NCBI GenBank assembly: GCA_904395905.1
Contig: CAJFNZ010000153.1
Span: forward strand, 1-32,140
Reading direction: 5' to 3'
Source of the DNA: an uncultured Oscillospiraceae bacterium
GTDB taxonomy: Bacteria; Bacillota; Clostridia; Oscillospirales; Oscillospiraceae
DNA length: 32,140 bases
The notes below the pieces were generated by a model. The model searched no databases, was not told the origin of the DNA, and saw only the letters and a program-made list of their open reading frames with translations. The position numbers and the translations under genes are program-made. Shown piece after piece: positions 17,309 through 24,923 of this stretch; within the stretch, counting starts at the first letter, position 1; each line of letters starts with the position of its first letter.

Positions 17309-19441
17309 TTACTGCTTCTTCTGGGCGGCCATCTCGCGCAGGGCGTCGCGGCGGCTCAGGTTCACGCGGCCCTTTTCGTCGATGTCGGTGACCTTGACCC
17401 AGGTCATGTCGCCGATGTTCAGCACGTCCTCGACCTTCTCGACCCGGTGGTTCTCCAGCTTGGAGATGTGGACCAGGCCGTCCTTGCCGGGCACCAGCTC
17501 CACGAAGGCGCCGATGGGCAGGATCCGCACCACCTTGCCGTAGTAGAGCTTGCCCACCTCGGGGACGAAGCAGATGTCGTCAATCATCTTCTTGGCCTCT
17601 TCGGCGGCGGCGCCCTCGATGGCCGAGATGAACACCGAGCCGTCGTCGTCGATGTCAATCTTGGCCCCGGTGTCGGCGCAGATCTTCTGGATGGTCTTGC
17701 CGCCCGAGCCGATGACCTCGCGGATCTTGTCCACGGGGATCTTCATGGAGAGCATCTTCGGCGCGTACTCCGAGACGTGGTCGCGGGGCGCGGGGATGCA
17801 GGGGAGCATAATCTCCTCGAGGATCTCCAGCCGGGCCTTGCGGCAGATCTCCAGGGCGTTTTCGATGATTTCCATCGTCAACCCGTCGTTCTTCAGGTCC
17901 ATCTGGATGGCGGTGATGCCCTCGGTCGTGCCGGCGACCTTGAAGTCCATCTCGCCGTGGAAGTCCTCGACGCCCTGGATGTCGATGAAGGTCCGCCACT
18001 CGCCGGTCTCCGGCTCGGAGATGAGGCCGCAGGAGATGCCGGCCACAGGCCGCTTGATGGGCACGCCGGCGTCCATCAGGGCCAGGGTGGAGCCGCAGAT
18101 GGAGGCCTGGGAAGTGGAGCCGTTGGACGACATGATTTCGCTGACCACGCGGATGGCGTAGGGGAACTCCTCCACCGAGGGAATCATCGGCAGCAGGGCC
18201 TTCTCGGCCAGGTTGCCGTGGCCGATTTCCCGGCGGGAGGTGGAGCGGCTGCCCCGGGCCTCGCCGGTGGAGAAGGAGGGGAAGTTGTAGTGGTGGATAT
18301 ACCGCTTCGTCTCCTCGTCGTAGATGGTGTCCAGCTTCTGCTCCATCGACAGCGTGTTCAGCGTGCAGATGGACAGGGCCTGGGTCTGGCCGCGGGTGAA
18401 CAGAGCCGAGCCGTGGACCCGGGGCAGCACGCCCACCTCGGCGGACAGGGGACGGATCTCGTCCATCTGCCGGCCGTCCACCCGCTTGCCGGCCAGGAGC
18501 CACTTCTTGACCACCTTTTTCTGCATCTTGTAGAGGCAGACCTCGATGTTCTGCTCGTAGTCCTCGTACTTCTCGGCGAACTTCTCGGCGAAGTCCAGGC
18601 GGGTCTTGGCCAGCCGCTCCTCGCGGATGTTCTTGTCGGGGGTGTCCAGGGCGTACTCAATCTGGTCCAGGCCGTAGGCCATCAGCTCGTCGAGCAGCTC
18701 GTGGTTGACGGCGGCCTTCTCGAAGGTGAACTTGGGCTTGCCGATTTTGGCGACAATCTCCTCGTTGATGAACCGGACAATCTTCTGGTTCGTCTCGTGT
18801 GCCAGACGGATGGCGCCCATGAGGATGTCCTCGGGGACCTCGTTGGCCTCGGTCTCAATCATGACGACCTTCTCGGCGGTGGAGGCGATGCAGCAGAACA
18901 TCTTGGCCTCCCGCCGCTGCTCGGAGGAGGGGTTGATGATGTACTGCCCGTCCAGATAGGCGACCTCGGTGGTGGCCATGGGGCCGTTCCAGGGGACGTC
19001 GGAGTAGGCCGTGGCGATGAAGGCGCCCAGGGAGGCGACCACCTCCACGGGGTTCTCATAGTCGTTGGCCAGCACGGTGCAGGTGATGACCACGTCGTTG
19101 CGCAGCTCGTCGTCGAAGAACGGGCGCATGGGCCGGTCGATGAGCCGGGAGTTCAGCGTGCCCCGCTCGCTGGGGCGGCCCTCGCGGCGGTTGAAGGAGC
19201 CGGGGATCCGGCCCACGGCGTACATCCGCTCCTCAAACTCCACGGTCAGGGGGAAGTAGTCGATGCCGGTCTTGGGGGCCGAGGAGGCCACCACCGTCAC
19301 CAGCACGACGGTGTCGCCGTAGCGGCAGATGCACTCGCCGTTGCAGAGCTCGGCCACCTTGCCGGTCTCCACCGTAAAGGTCCGGCCGCCGATTTCGGTC
19401 TCGAAGATGTGGTGGTTGGGGAACTGTCTGTGGGTAATCAT
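17309..19441 (-). CDS. pnp: Polyribonucleotide nucleotidyltransferase (PNPase)
   Basis: Two RNase PH domains (IDYFPLTVEFEERMYAVGRIPGSFNRREGRPSE; GRQMDEIRPLSAEVGVLPRVHGSALFTRGQTQAL), KH (VIGSGGKTIQKI) and S1 (GKLYYGKVVRILPIGAFVELVPGKDGLVHISKL) domains. Confidence 0.98.
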   Translation of the reverse strand: MITHRQFPNHHIFETEIGGRTFTVETGKVAELCNGECICRYGDTVVLVTVVASSAPKTGIDYFPLTVEFEERMYAVGRIPGSFNRREGRPSERGTLNSRLIDRPMRPFFDDELRNDVVITCTVLANDYENPVEVVASLGAFIATAYSDVPWNGPMATTEVAYLDGQYIINPSSEQRREAKMFCCIASTAEKVVMIETEANEVPEDILMGAIRLAHETNQKIVRFINEEIVAKIGKPKFTFEKAAVNHELLDELMAYGLDQIEYALDTPDKNIREERLAKTRLDFAEKFAEKYEDYEQNIEVCLYKMQKKVVKKWLLAGKRVDGRQMDEIRPLSAEVGVLPRVHGSALFTRGQTQALSICTLNTLSMEQKLDTIYDEETKRYIHHYNFPSFSTGEARGSRSTSRREIGHGNLAEKALLPMIPSVEEFPYAIRVVSEIMSSNGSTSQASICGSTLALMDAGVPIKRPVAGISCGLISEPETGEWRTFIDIQGVEDFHGEMDFKVAGTTEGITAIQMDLKNDGLTMEIIENALEICRKARLEILEEIMLPCIPAPRDHVSEYAPKMLSMKIPVDKIREVIGSGGKTIQKICADTGAKIDIDDDGSVFISAIEGAAAEEAKKMIDDICFVPEVGKLYYGKVVRILPIGAFVELVPGKDGLVHISKLENHRVEKVEDVLNIGDMTWVKVTDIDEKGRVNLSRRDALREMAAQKKQ

Positions 19442-19458
19442 TGCAATCTCCTTTCCAT

Positions 19459-19550
19459 GCGGCGCGGCACGGAGGATTTAGCACTTGAACGAAACGCCGC
19501 CGGCTGCCGGCGCCTCTTTCAACTGCTAAACGCTGCCCCGTGCGGGCCGC
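19459..19550 (-). promoter_or_regulatory. Long leader hairpin directly upstream of the pnp RBS
   Basis: Nested complementary arms on the minus strand: GCGGC/GCCGC, GCACGGGG/CTCCGTGC, TTTAGCA/TGCTAAA, TTGAA/TTCAA, GCCGGC/GCCGGC. Confidence 0.7.
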
Positions 19551-19604
19551 GGCTCGGGTGGTTGGACGTGCGGGCCGGGCTTTGCCGTGGTTTTGCCCAG
19601 CAAA

Positions 19605-19627
19605 ATGGGCGGCCAGAGGCCGCCCAT
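19605..19627 (-). terminator. rpsO terminator
   Basis: ATGGGCGGCC-TCT-GGCCGCCCAT followed by TTTGC on the minus strand. Confidence 0.75.
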
Positions 19628-19635
19628 CCGGGTCC

Positions 19636-19902
19636 TTACTTACGGATGCCCAGCTTGGCGATAATCGCGCGGTAGCGGTTGATGTCCTTGCGGGCCAGAT
19701 AGTCCAGCAGGTTGCGGCGCTTGCCGACCATCATCAACAGGCCGCGGCGGCTGTGGTTGTCGTGCTTGTGGACCCGCAGATGCTCGGTCAGCTCGTTGAT
19801 GCGGGCGGTGAGGATGGCAATCTGGACCTCGGGGGAGCCGGTGTCGCCCTCGTGGGTGGCGTTCTCGGCGATGACCTTGGCCTTGACGTCCTTCTGAATC
19901 AT
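19636..19902 (-). CDS. rpsO: 30S ribosomal protein S15
   Basis: [50 protein letters not shown] is diagnostic. Start ATG 19902. Confidence 0.98.
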   Translation of the reverse strand: MIQKDVKAKVIAENATHEGDTGSPEVQIAILTARINELTEHLRVHKHDNHSRRGLLMMVGKRRNLLDYLARKDINRYRAIIAKLGIRK

Positions 19903-20003
19903 GGGAAATTTCCACCTTTCCAAAAATCTACCCGCCGTCTAAGTACCGGGCCGGCAGAGTGCCCTCTGAGAAGCGGCGCTGTCCCGGAACCGAGAGCGGG
20001 GGC

Positions 20004-20023
20004 CTGCCAGCTTGCGCCAGCAG
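20004..20023 (-). promoter_or_regulatory. Hairpin in rpsO leader with tandem G-U pairs and GCAA tetraloop
   Basis: Minus strand CTGCTGGC-GCAA-GCTGGCAG just downstream of the predicted transcription start. Confidence 0.45.
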
Positions 20024-20027
20024 TCCT

Positions 20028-20056
20028 ACAATACCACAGTTTTTGCCGCTTGTAAA
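20028..20056 (-). promoter_or_regulatory. rpsO promoter
   Basis: Minus strand TTTACA (20056-20051) - 17 bp - TATTGT (20033-20028). Confidence 0.65.
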
Positions 20057-20112
20057 GGGGTTTGCGGCGGGAAACGGGAAGTTTCCGCCGCGGCTGCCGG
20101 CCGGGCGGCTGT

Positions 20113-20140
20113 CACCTTTTGTCGCCGGCGGCATAGGATA
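20113..20140 (+). promoter_or_regulatory. Candidate sigma-K (mother-cell) promoter
   Basis: CACC (20113-20116) and CATAGGATA (20132-20140) match the AC / CATANNNTA pattern with compatible spacing. Confidence 0.45.
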
Positions 20141-20165
20141 GTCGCGAGGAAGGAGGAATTTTGAT

Positions 20166-20744
20166 ATGTGGAATTCTGGTTGCAACTCGTGCGGCCGCAC
20201 CTGCGGCAGTTCCTGCGGCTCGGCCAACAGCGCCAGCTGCCGGCGGGAGCGGCTCCAGGCCATCGCCGACGCCATCCCCATGCAGCGCTATGTGCCCGAG
20301 CAGACGTCCCCGTCCTGCTGCTGCCCGTCGTGCAGCGGCGAGAGCGGGCGGGAGGTCCGCTACTTCGGCTACGCGGCCCAGGAGGCGGCCTCGGGCGCCT
20401 CGCTGCTGCTGGCCCGGTATTCGCCGGCCGATGAGGCGGCGGCCGCCACGTCGGTGTACCTGCCCTGCGGCCGGTACCTAATCGCCTATTCGGTCAACGC
20501 CTCGGCGGTCCAGCCGCCGGCGGCGTCCACCACGGCCACCCTGGGCATCGCGCCGCAGATCAACGGCGTGGCGTTCCCGCGGGGCGGCAGCTTCGCCACG
20601 GTCCCGGCCGACGGCAGCGGCGTGCTGTCGTCCGCCTTCGTGGTGACGCTGCCCAACGCGGTCAACACCCTGGGCTTTTACAATACCGGCTCGCTGAACA
20701 CCGCCTATCAGCTGCTCAATGTCACCGTCACGCGCCTCGGTTAA
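20166..20744 (+). CDS. Cys-rich N-terminus plus putative beta-sandwich C-terminal domain; candidate spore coat/exosporium protein
   Basis: MWNSGCNSCGRTCGSSCGSANSASC and SPSCCCPSC clusters, then a domain (YLPCGRYLIAYSVNAS...TATLGIAPQINGVAFPRGG...FVVTLPNAVNTLGFYNTGS...LLNVTVTRLG) with beta-rich pattern; RBS AGGAGGAATTTTGAT-ATG. Confidence 0.7.
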   Translation: MWNSGCNSCGRTCGSSCGSANSASCRRERLQAIADAIPMQRYVPEQTSPSCCCPSCSGESGREVRYFGYAAQEAASGASLLLARYSPADEAAAATSVYLPCGRYLIAYSVNASAVQPPAASTTATLGIAPQINGVAFPRGGSFATVPADGSGVLSSAFVVTLPNAVNTLGFYNTGSLNTAYQLLNVTVTRLG

Positions 20745-21505
20745 CGGGGCGCCCCGTCCCCGGCCCCGCCGGGGGCGGGGCATGGCGGCAGGGCTTCGGC
20801 CCAGCGGCGTACATCCTCCAGCGACCCGGTGGCAAAGCCGGCCGTGGGCAGGCCGTCCGGGTTGAGCAGGCAGTCCTCCACCAGAAAGACCTCCATCCCC
20901 AGCTGCCGGGCGCAGCCGTCCTCGCGGACATCGTTGCCAATCATCAGGCAGTCGGCGGGGGCGGCGCCCAGCGCCCGGCAGACTTCCCCGTAGTAGGCCG
21001 GGTTGGGTTTGGCGTAATGGCTGTTCTCAAAGGCCGTCACCAGCGGGAACGACGCCGGATCCAGCCCCAGCCACCGCAGGCGGGAGTGGGTGGCCACCTC
21101 CGGGAAAATGGGATTGGTGGCAATCGCCACCGTGTAGCCCTTTTCCCGGAGGGCCTCCACAATCCGCCGGCTGCAATCGGTCAGCCGGCAGACCCAGGCG
21201 CAGTCCTGAAAGCCCGTCCGGTAAAACTCCAGGAACCGCGCCTCATTTTCCCAGTAGTCCACGCCGCTCTCCCGGGAGAAGACCTCCGCGAAGGCCTCCC
21301 GGTTGGTCCGGGAGCCGTCGTTCCGGACCATCGCCCCGGTGCCGGCCCAGATGCAGCGCACCAGCTCCTGGGGCGGGAACTCGGGAAACGCCTCCGTGAG
21401 CTTCTGAAAGTATGCCCGCTCAAAGGTTTTCATATCCATCGGCAGCAGCGTTCCGTCCAAATCGAACAGTACGACGGGCCGCGCCGTCTCCGCCGAAAAG
21501 CCCAT
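20741..21505 (-). CDS. HAD-superfamily hydrolase
   Basis: VVLFDLDGTLLPMD (motif I), VAIATNPIFP (motif II), ENSHYAKPNPAYYGEV (motif III), CLMIGNDVREDG (motif IV). Start ATG 21505. Confidence 0.9.
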   Translation of the reverse strand: MGFSAETARPVVLFDLDGTLLPMDMKTFERAYFQKLTEAFPEFPPQELVRCIWAGTGAMVRNDGSRTNREAFAEVFSRESGVDYWENEARFLEFYRTGFQDCAWVCRLTDCSRRIVEALREKGYTVAIATNPIFPEVATHSRLRWLGLDPASFPLVTAFENSHYAKPNPAYYGEVCRALGAAPADCLMIGNDVREDGCARQLGMEVFLVEDCLLNPDGLPTAGFATGSLEDVRRWAEALPPCPAPGGAGDGAPR

Positions 21506-21678
21506 AGCTTCCACCTTCCTTGTGTTATTCGCCGGGATCCGGCGGGCGCCGTCCGCGCGGCGGCGCCTTTGCACGGCAGCCCGCCCAATCCGCATCCATT
21601 GTACATAGCTTGCCAGACATCAGCGCAAATTGCAAGGGGCCGCCGCAAATTTCCTCCGCGGCGGCCCCGCGCCGCCCC

Positions 21679-21707
21679 TTGACAGCAGGGGCGGATTCCG
21701 GTATACT
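21679..21707 (+). promoter_or_regulatory. Promoter of MarR-like gene
   Basis: TTGACA - 17 bp - TATACT, followed by palindrome CTAACA-G-TGTTAG (21710-21722). Confidence 0.8.
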
Positions 21708-21748
21708 AACTAACAGTGTTAGCTATTTGTCGAAGTGAGGGAATCGTC

Positions 21749-22171
21749 ATGGACTACCGGGCATCGGCGGAGGAGCTGCTGGGGCTTCTGTTCCGGCTGC
21801 GGCATCAGCCGGTCAACGAGCGGATCTCCCGCCTGATTCAGGGGGAGCTGTTTGTGCTCAGCTGCCTGTACCGCTGCGAACCCCTGCTCCCCAAGGAGCT
21901 GTGCCGCACCATGGCCGTCAGCTCGGCCCGGATGGCGGCGCTGCTCCACCACATGGAGGAGAAGGGACTCATCTGCCGCCGTCACGACACGGCGGATGGC
22001 CGGCAGGTGCTGGTGCGCCTGACCGCGGCCGGCCGGGCCTACGTCGAATCGGCCCGCGGCCAGGCGGTGGAGGCGGTGGCGGAGGTGCTCGCCGCCCTGG
22101 GGCCGGAGGATGCCGAGCGGCTGCTGGCGCTCCAGCGTCGGGTCCTGGCCGTGTTGTCAGCCCGGCCGTGA
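21749..22171 (+). CDS. MarR-family transcriptional regulator
   Basis: LFVLSCLYRCEPLLPKELCRTMAVSSARMAALLHHMEEKGLICRRHDTADGRQVLVRLTAAGRAYVE: winged HTH with the DxRQV wing pattern. Confidence 0.88.
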   Translation: MDYRASAEELLGLLFRLRHQPVNERISRLIQGELFVLSCLYRCEPLLPKELCRTMAVSSARMAALLHHMEEKGLICRRHDTADGRQVLVRLTAAGRAYVESARGQAVEAVAEVLAALGPEDAERLLALQRRVLAVLSARP

Positions 22172-22277
22172 CGGCCCGCAGAAGCAGATTGTTCAGAGAG
22201 GAGGCATACATGCCCGCAAAACTTGAAATCCTTTCCTGTGCGCGGCCCTGCGGTGCCGGAGGGAGGGGACATGGCCG

Positions 22278-23786
22278 ATGAACGAAAAGCTGAAGGAGAA
22301 AATTCGTGAGTCGCTGACCAGCGTTCTGCCCATCACGGTCATCGTCCTGGTGCTGAGCATCACCTTTGTCCCCATGGACGTGGGGCCGGTGCTGCTGTTT
22401 CTGACCGGCGCGCTGCTGCTGATTCTCGGCATGGGCTTCTTCCAGCTGGGCGCGGAGCTGGCCATGACCCCGCTGGGCCAGGGCATCGGCGGCCAGCTGG
22501 TCAAAAGCCGGCGGCTGCCGGTGATGATGGCGGTCTGCTTCCTGGTGGGAACCCTGATTACCATCTCCGAGCCGGATCTCCAGGTCCTGGCCGAGCAGGT
22601 GGCCGCGATTCCCAACCAGGTCCTCATCTGGACCGTGGCGGTGGGCGTCGGCATCTTTCTGGCGGTGGCCGTGGTCCGCATCACGAAGCGGATCCCGCTG
22701 AACTGGCTGCTGCTGGGGCTGTACGCGGCGCTCTTCGCCCTGACGCTGCTGGCCCCGTCGGACTTCATCGCCGTGGCCTTCGACTCCGGCGGCGTCACCA
22801 CCGGCCCGATGACCGTGCCGTTCATCATGGCCATCGGCGTGGGCCTCTCGGCCACCCGGAGCGACCGGGACGGCGCGTCGGACAGCTTCGGCCTGGTGGC
22901 CCTTTGCAGCGTCGGCCCCATTCTCATGGTGCTGCTGCTGAGCATCTTCTACAACCCCACGGAGGCCGCCTATGAGGCCGTCGAGGTGGTCTCCGTCTCC
23001 ACGACCCGGGACGTCGTGGCCCAGTTCTACCAGGCCCTGCCCCGGTATGCCGGCGAGGTGCTGCGCAGCGTCCTGCCGGTGGTCGGCGTGTTCGTGCTGT
23101 TCCAGCTGATTTCCCGCCGGTACCGGCCCCGGCAGCTCTGGCGGATGTCCGTGGGCTTCGTCTACACCCTCCTCGGGCTGATTCTCTTCCTGACCGGCGT
23201 CAACGTGGGCTTCGCCCCGGTGGGCAACCTGCTGGGCCAGAGCCTGGCCGGCAGCCCCTTCCGGTGGGTGCTCGTGCCGGTGGGGCTCATCATCGGCTAC
23301 TACCTGGTCAAGGCCGAGCCGGCCGTCCAGGTTCTCAACGAGCAGGTGGAGGAGATGACCGGCGGCACCATTTCCCGCCAGATGATGAGCCGCAGCCTCT
23401 CCATCGGCGTCGCCTGCGCCGTGGCGCTCTCCATGGTCCGGGTGCTGACCGGAATCAGCATCTACTGGATTCTGATTCCCGGCTATGCCCTGGCGCTGGG
23501 GCTGAGCTTTGTCGTGCCGCCCATCTTTGTGGGCGTGGCCTTCGACTCCGGCGGCGTGGCCAGCGGCCCGATGACGTCCACGTTCCTGCTGCCCCTGGCC
23601 ATGGGCGCCTGCGCGGCCGCCGGAGGGAACGTGGTCACCGACGCCTTCGGCGTCGTGGCCCTGGTGGCCCTGACGCCGCTGATTGCCATTCAGCTGATGG
23701 GCCTTGTGTACACCCGAAAGATGCCCAAGCCGGCCGCGGCCGCGCCGCTGTCGGACGACATCGTCTTGGAGGAGGATGCGCCATGA
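22278..23786 (+). CDS. DUF1538-family polytopic membrane protein
   Basis: Internal duplication: DFIAVAFDSGGVTTGPMTVPFIMAIGVG / PIFVGVAFDSGGVASGPMTSTFLLPLAMG and EPDLQVLAEQV / EPAVQVLNEQV. Confidence 0.85.
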   Translation: MNEKLKEKIRESLTSVLPITVIVLVLSITFVPMDVGPVLLFLTGALLLILGMGFFQLGAELAMTPLGQGIGGQLVKSRRLPVMMAVCFLVGTLITISEPDLQVLAEQVAAIPNQVLIWTVAVGVGIFLAVAVVRITKRIPLNWLLLGLYAALFALTLLAPSDFIAVAFDSGGVTTGPMTVPFIMAIGVGLSATRSDRDGASDSFGLVALCSVGPILMVLLLSIFYNPTEAAYEAVEVVSVSTTRDVVAQFYQALPRYAGEVLRSVLPVVGVFVLFQLISRRYRPRQLWRMSVGFVYTLLGLILFLTGVNVGFAPVGNLLGQSLAGSPFRWVLVPVGLIIGYYLVKAEPAVQVLNEQVEEMTGGTISRQMMSRSLSIGVACAVALSMVRVLTGISIYWILIPGYALALGLSFVVPPIFVGVAFDSGGVASGPMTSTFLLPLAMGACAAAGGNVVTDAFGVVALVALTPLIAIQLMGLVYTRKMPKPAAAAPLSDDIVLEEDAP

Positions 23787-24481
23787 GTGTTCATATCGAG
23801 CGCCATCTCGGCCACCGGCTCCTGCTGCTCATCTGCCGGCAGGAGGACGAGCGGAAGGTCAACCGGCTGCTGGACGGCCTGGGGCTGCCGGTCTACTACC
23901 AGGCCCGCGGCCAGGGCACGGCCCCGTCGGAGCTGCTGGACCGGTGCGGCCTCCAGGGCACGGCGCGGCTGCTGACCGTGTCGGTCCTCCCGAGCCGGGC
24001 CGTGCCGGGCGTCCTGGCGGCGCTGTCCGAGCGGCTGTTCCTGCACCGGCGGGGCTTCGGCATCGCCGTGACCATGCCGGTGACCGGGATGCAGGAGGTC
24101 ATACGAAAACTGCTGGAGGAGCGCTGCCCCGAGGCGCTCCCGGAAAAGGAGGCGGAGCCTGCCATGGCCCAGAAGGATTCGGCATATTCCATGATACTCG
24201 TGGCGTCCAACGCCGGGTACAGCGACGAAGTCATCGACGCGGCCCGGGCGGCCGGCGCCCGGGGCGGCACCGTCATCCGCGGCCGCCGCCGCAGCGCCCA
24301 GCCCATGGCCAGCCTGCTGGGCGTCTCGACCCAGGAGGAGCAGGAGTTCATCATGGTCATCGTCCCCCAGGAGAAGAAGTCGGCGGTGATGGTGGCCGTG
24401 ACCCAGGCCTGCGGCCTGCACACCGAGGCCCACGGCGTGGTCCTGGCCATCCCGGTGGACGCGGCCCTGGGCATGGAGTGA
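23783..24481 (+). CDS. Tandem-domain PII-like protein
   Basis: Two repeats with PII-like patterns: HRLLLLICRQEDERKVNRLLDGLGLPVYYQARGQGTAPSELLD and SMILVASNAGYSDEVIDAARAAGARGGTVIRGRRR...EFIMVIVPQEKKSAVMVAV. ATG overlaps upstream stop (ATGA). Start 23783 in ORF 23264..24481. Confidence 0.75.
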   Translation: MSVHIERHLGHRLLLLICRQEDERKVNRLLDGLGLPVYYQARGQGTAPSELLDRCGLQGTARLLTVSVLPSRAVPGVLAALSERLFLHRRGFGIAVTMPVTGMQEVIRKLLEERCPEALPEKEAEPAMAQKDSAYSMILVASNAGYSDEVIDAARAAGARGGTVIRGRRRSAQPMASLLGVSTQEEQEFIMVIVPQEKKSAVMVAVTQACGLHTEAHGVVLAIPVDAALGME

Positions 24482-24499
24482 CCATCCCGCACAAACTCA

Positions 24500-24539
24500 G
24501 AGCGGCTGCCGCAAGCCAAACGGTTTGCGGCAGCCGCTC
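24500..24539. terminator. Bidirectional terminator
   Basis: GAGCGGCTGCCGCAA-N10-TTGCGGCAGCCGCTC followed by ATTTTGC. Confidence 0.8.
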
Positions 24540-24804
24540 ATTTTGCAGGGCCGGAGGCGTCCTCGCCCGGCGCTTCCCGGGCCAGGAGGCGGCGCAGGCA
24601 GTCGAGCCGCTCCAGCTGCCGCTCCCGGCGGTGGACCTCCGCCAGAACGGCGGCGCGCTTTTGCTCCAGCATCTCCCGCCGCCGCGCCTCGGCGTCGGGG
24701 CCGGACAGGCCGAGATAGGCCGCGGCCTCGCCGTCGGTAAAGCCGATGCTGCGAAGGGCCATCTGCGCCTCCAGGCGCGCCTCGCCGGCCGTTTTGCTGG
24801 TCAT
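24538..24804 (-). CDS. Small helical hypothetical protein (88 aa)
   Basis: MTSKTAGEARLEAQMALRSIGFTDGEAAAYLGLSGPDAEARRREMLEQKRAAVLAEVHRRERQLERLDCLRRLL; GGAAGGGA-type RBS upstream; sits on its own terminator. Confidence 0.55.
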   Translation of the reverse strand: MTSKTAGEARLEAQMALRSIGFTDGEAAAYLGLSGPDAEARRREMLEQKRAAVLAEVHRRERQLERLDCLRRLLAREAPGEDASGPAK

Positions 24805-24923
24805 ATCGTCCCTTCCCCCTGCGCGCCGCGCCGTTTGGATGGCTCTATTCTAGGCGGCCGGCGGGGAAATGTCCAATACCCTTCCTGTATCCGACCCCAT
24901 GCCCGGCGCGCATTGCGCTGCCC

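Noticed and set aside
17132-19675. 847-aa plus-strand ORF antisense to pnp and rpsO
   Set aside because: Antisense shadow of pnp; repetitive V/L/G/D/H composition typical of reverse-complemented GC-rich codons.
20161-20481. Alternative-frame Ala/Arg-rich ORF (MICGILVATRAAAPAAVPAA...)
   Set aside because: Shadow frame of the Cys-rich protein; RBS spacing and promoter fit the 20166 start better.
23264-23782. N-terminal ~170 aa of ORF 23264..24481
   Set aside because: Out-of-frame reading within the DUF1538 gene; the PII-like gene starts at 23783.
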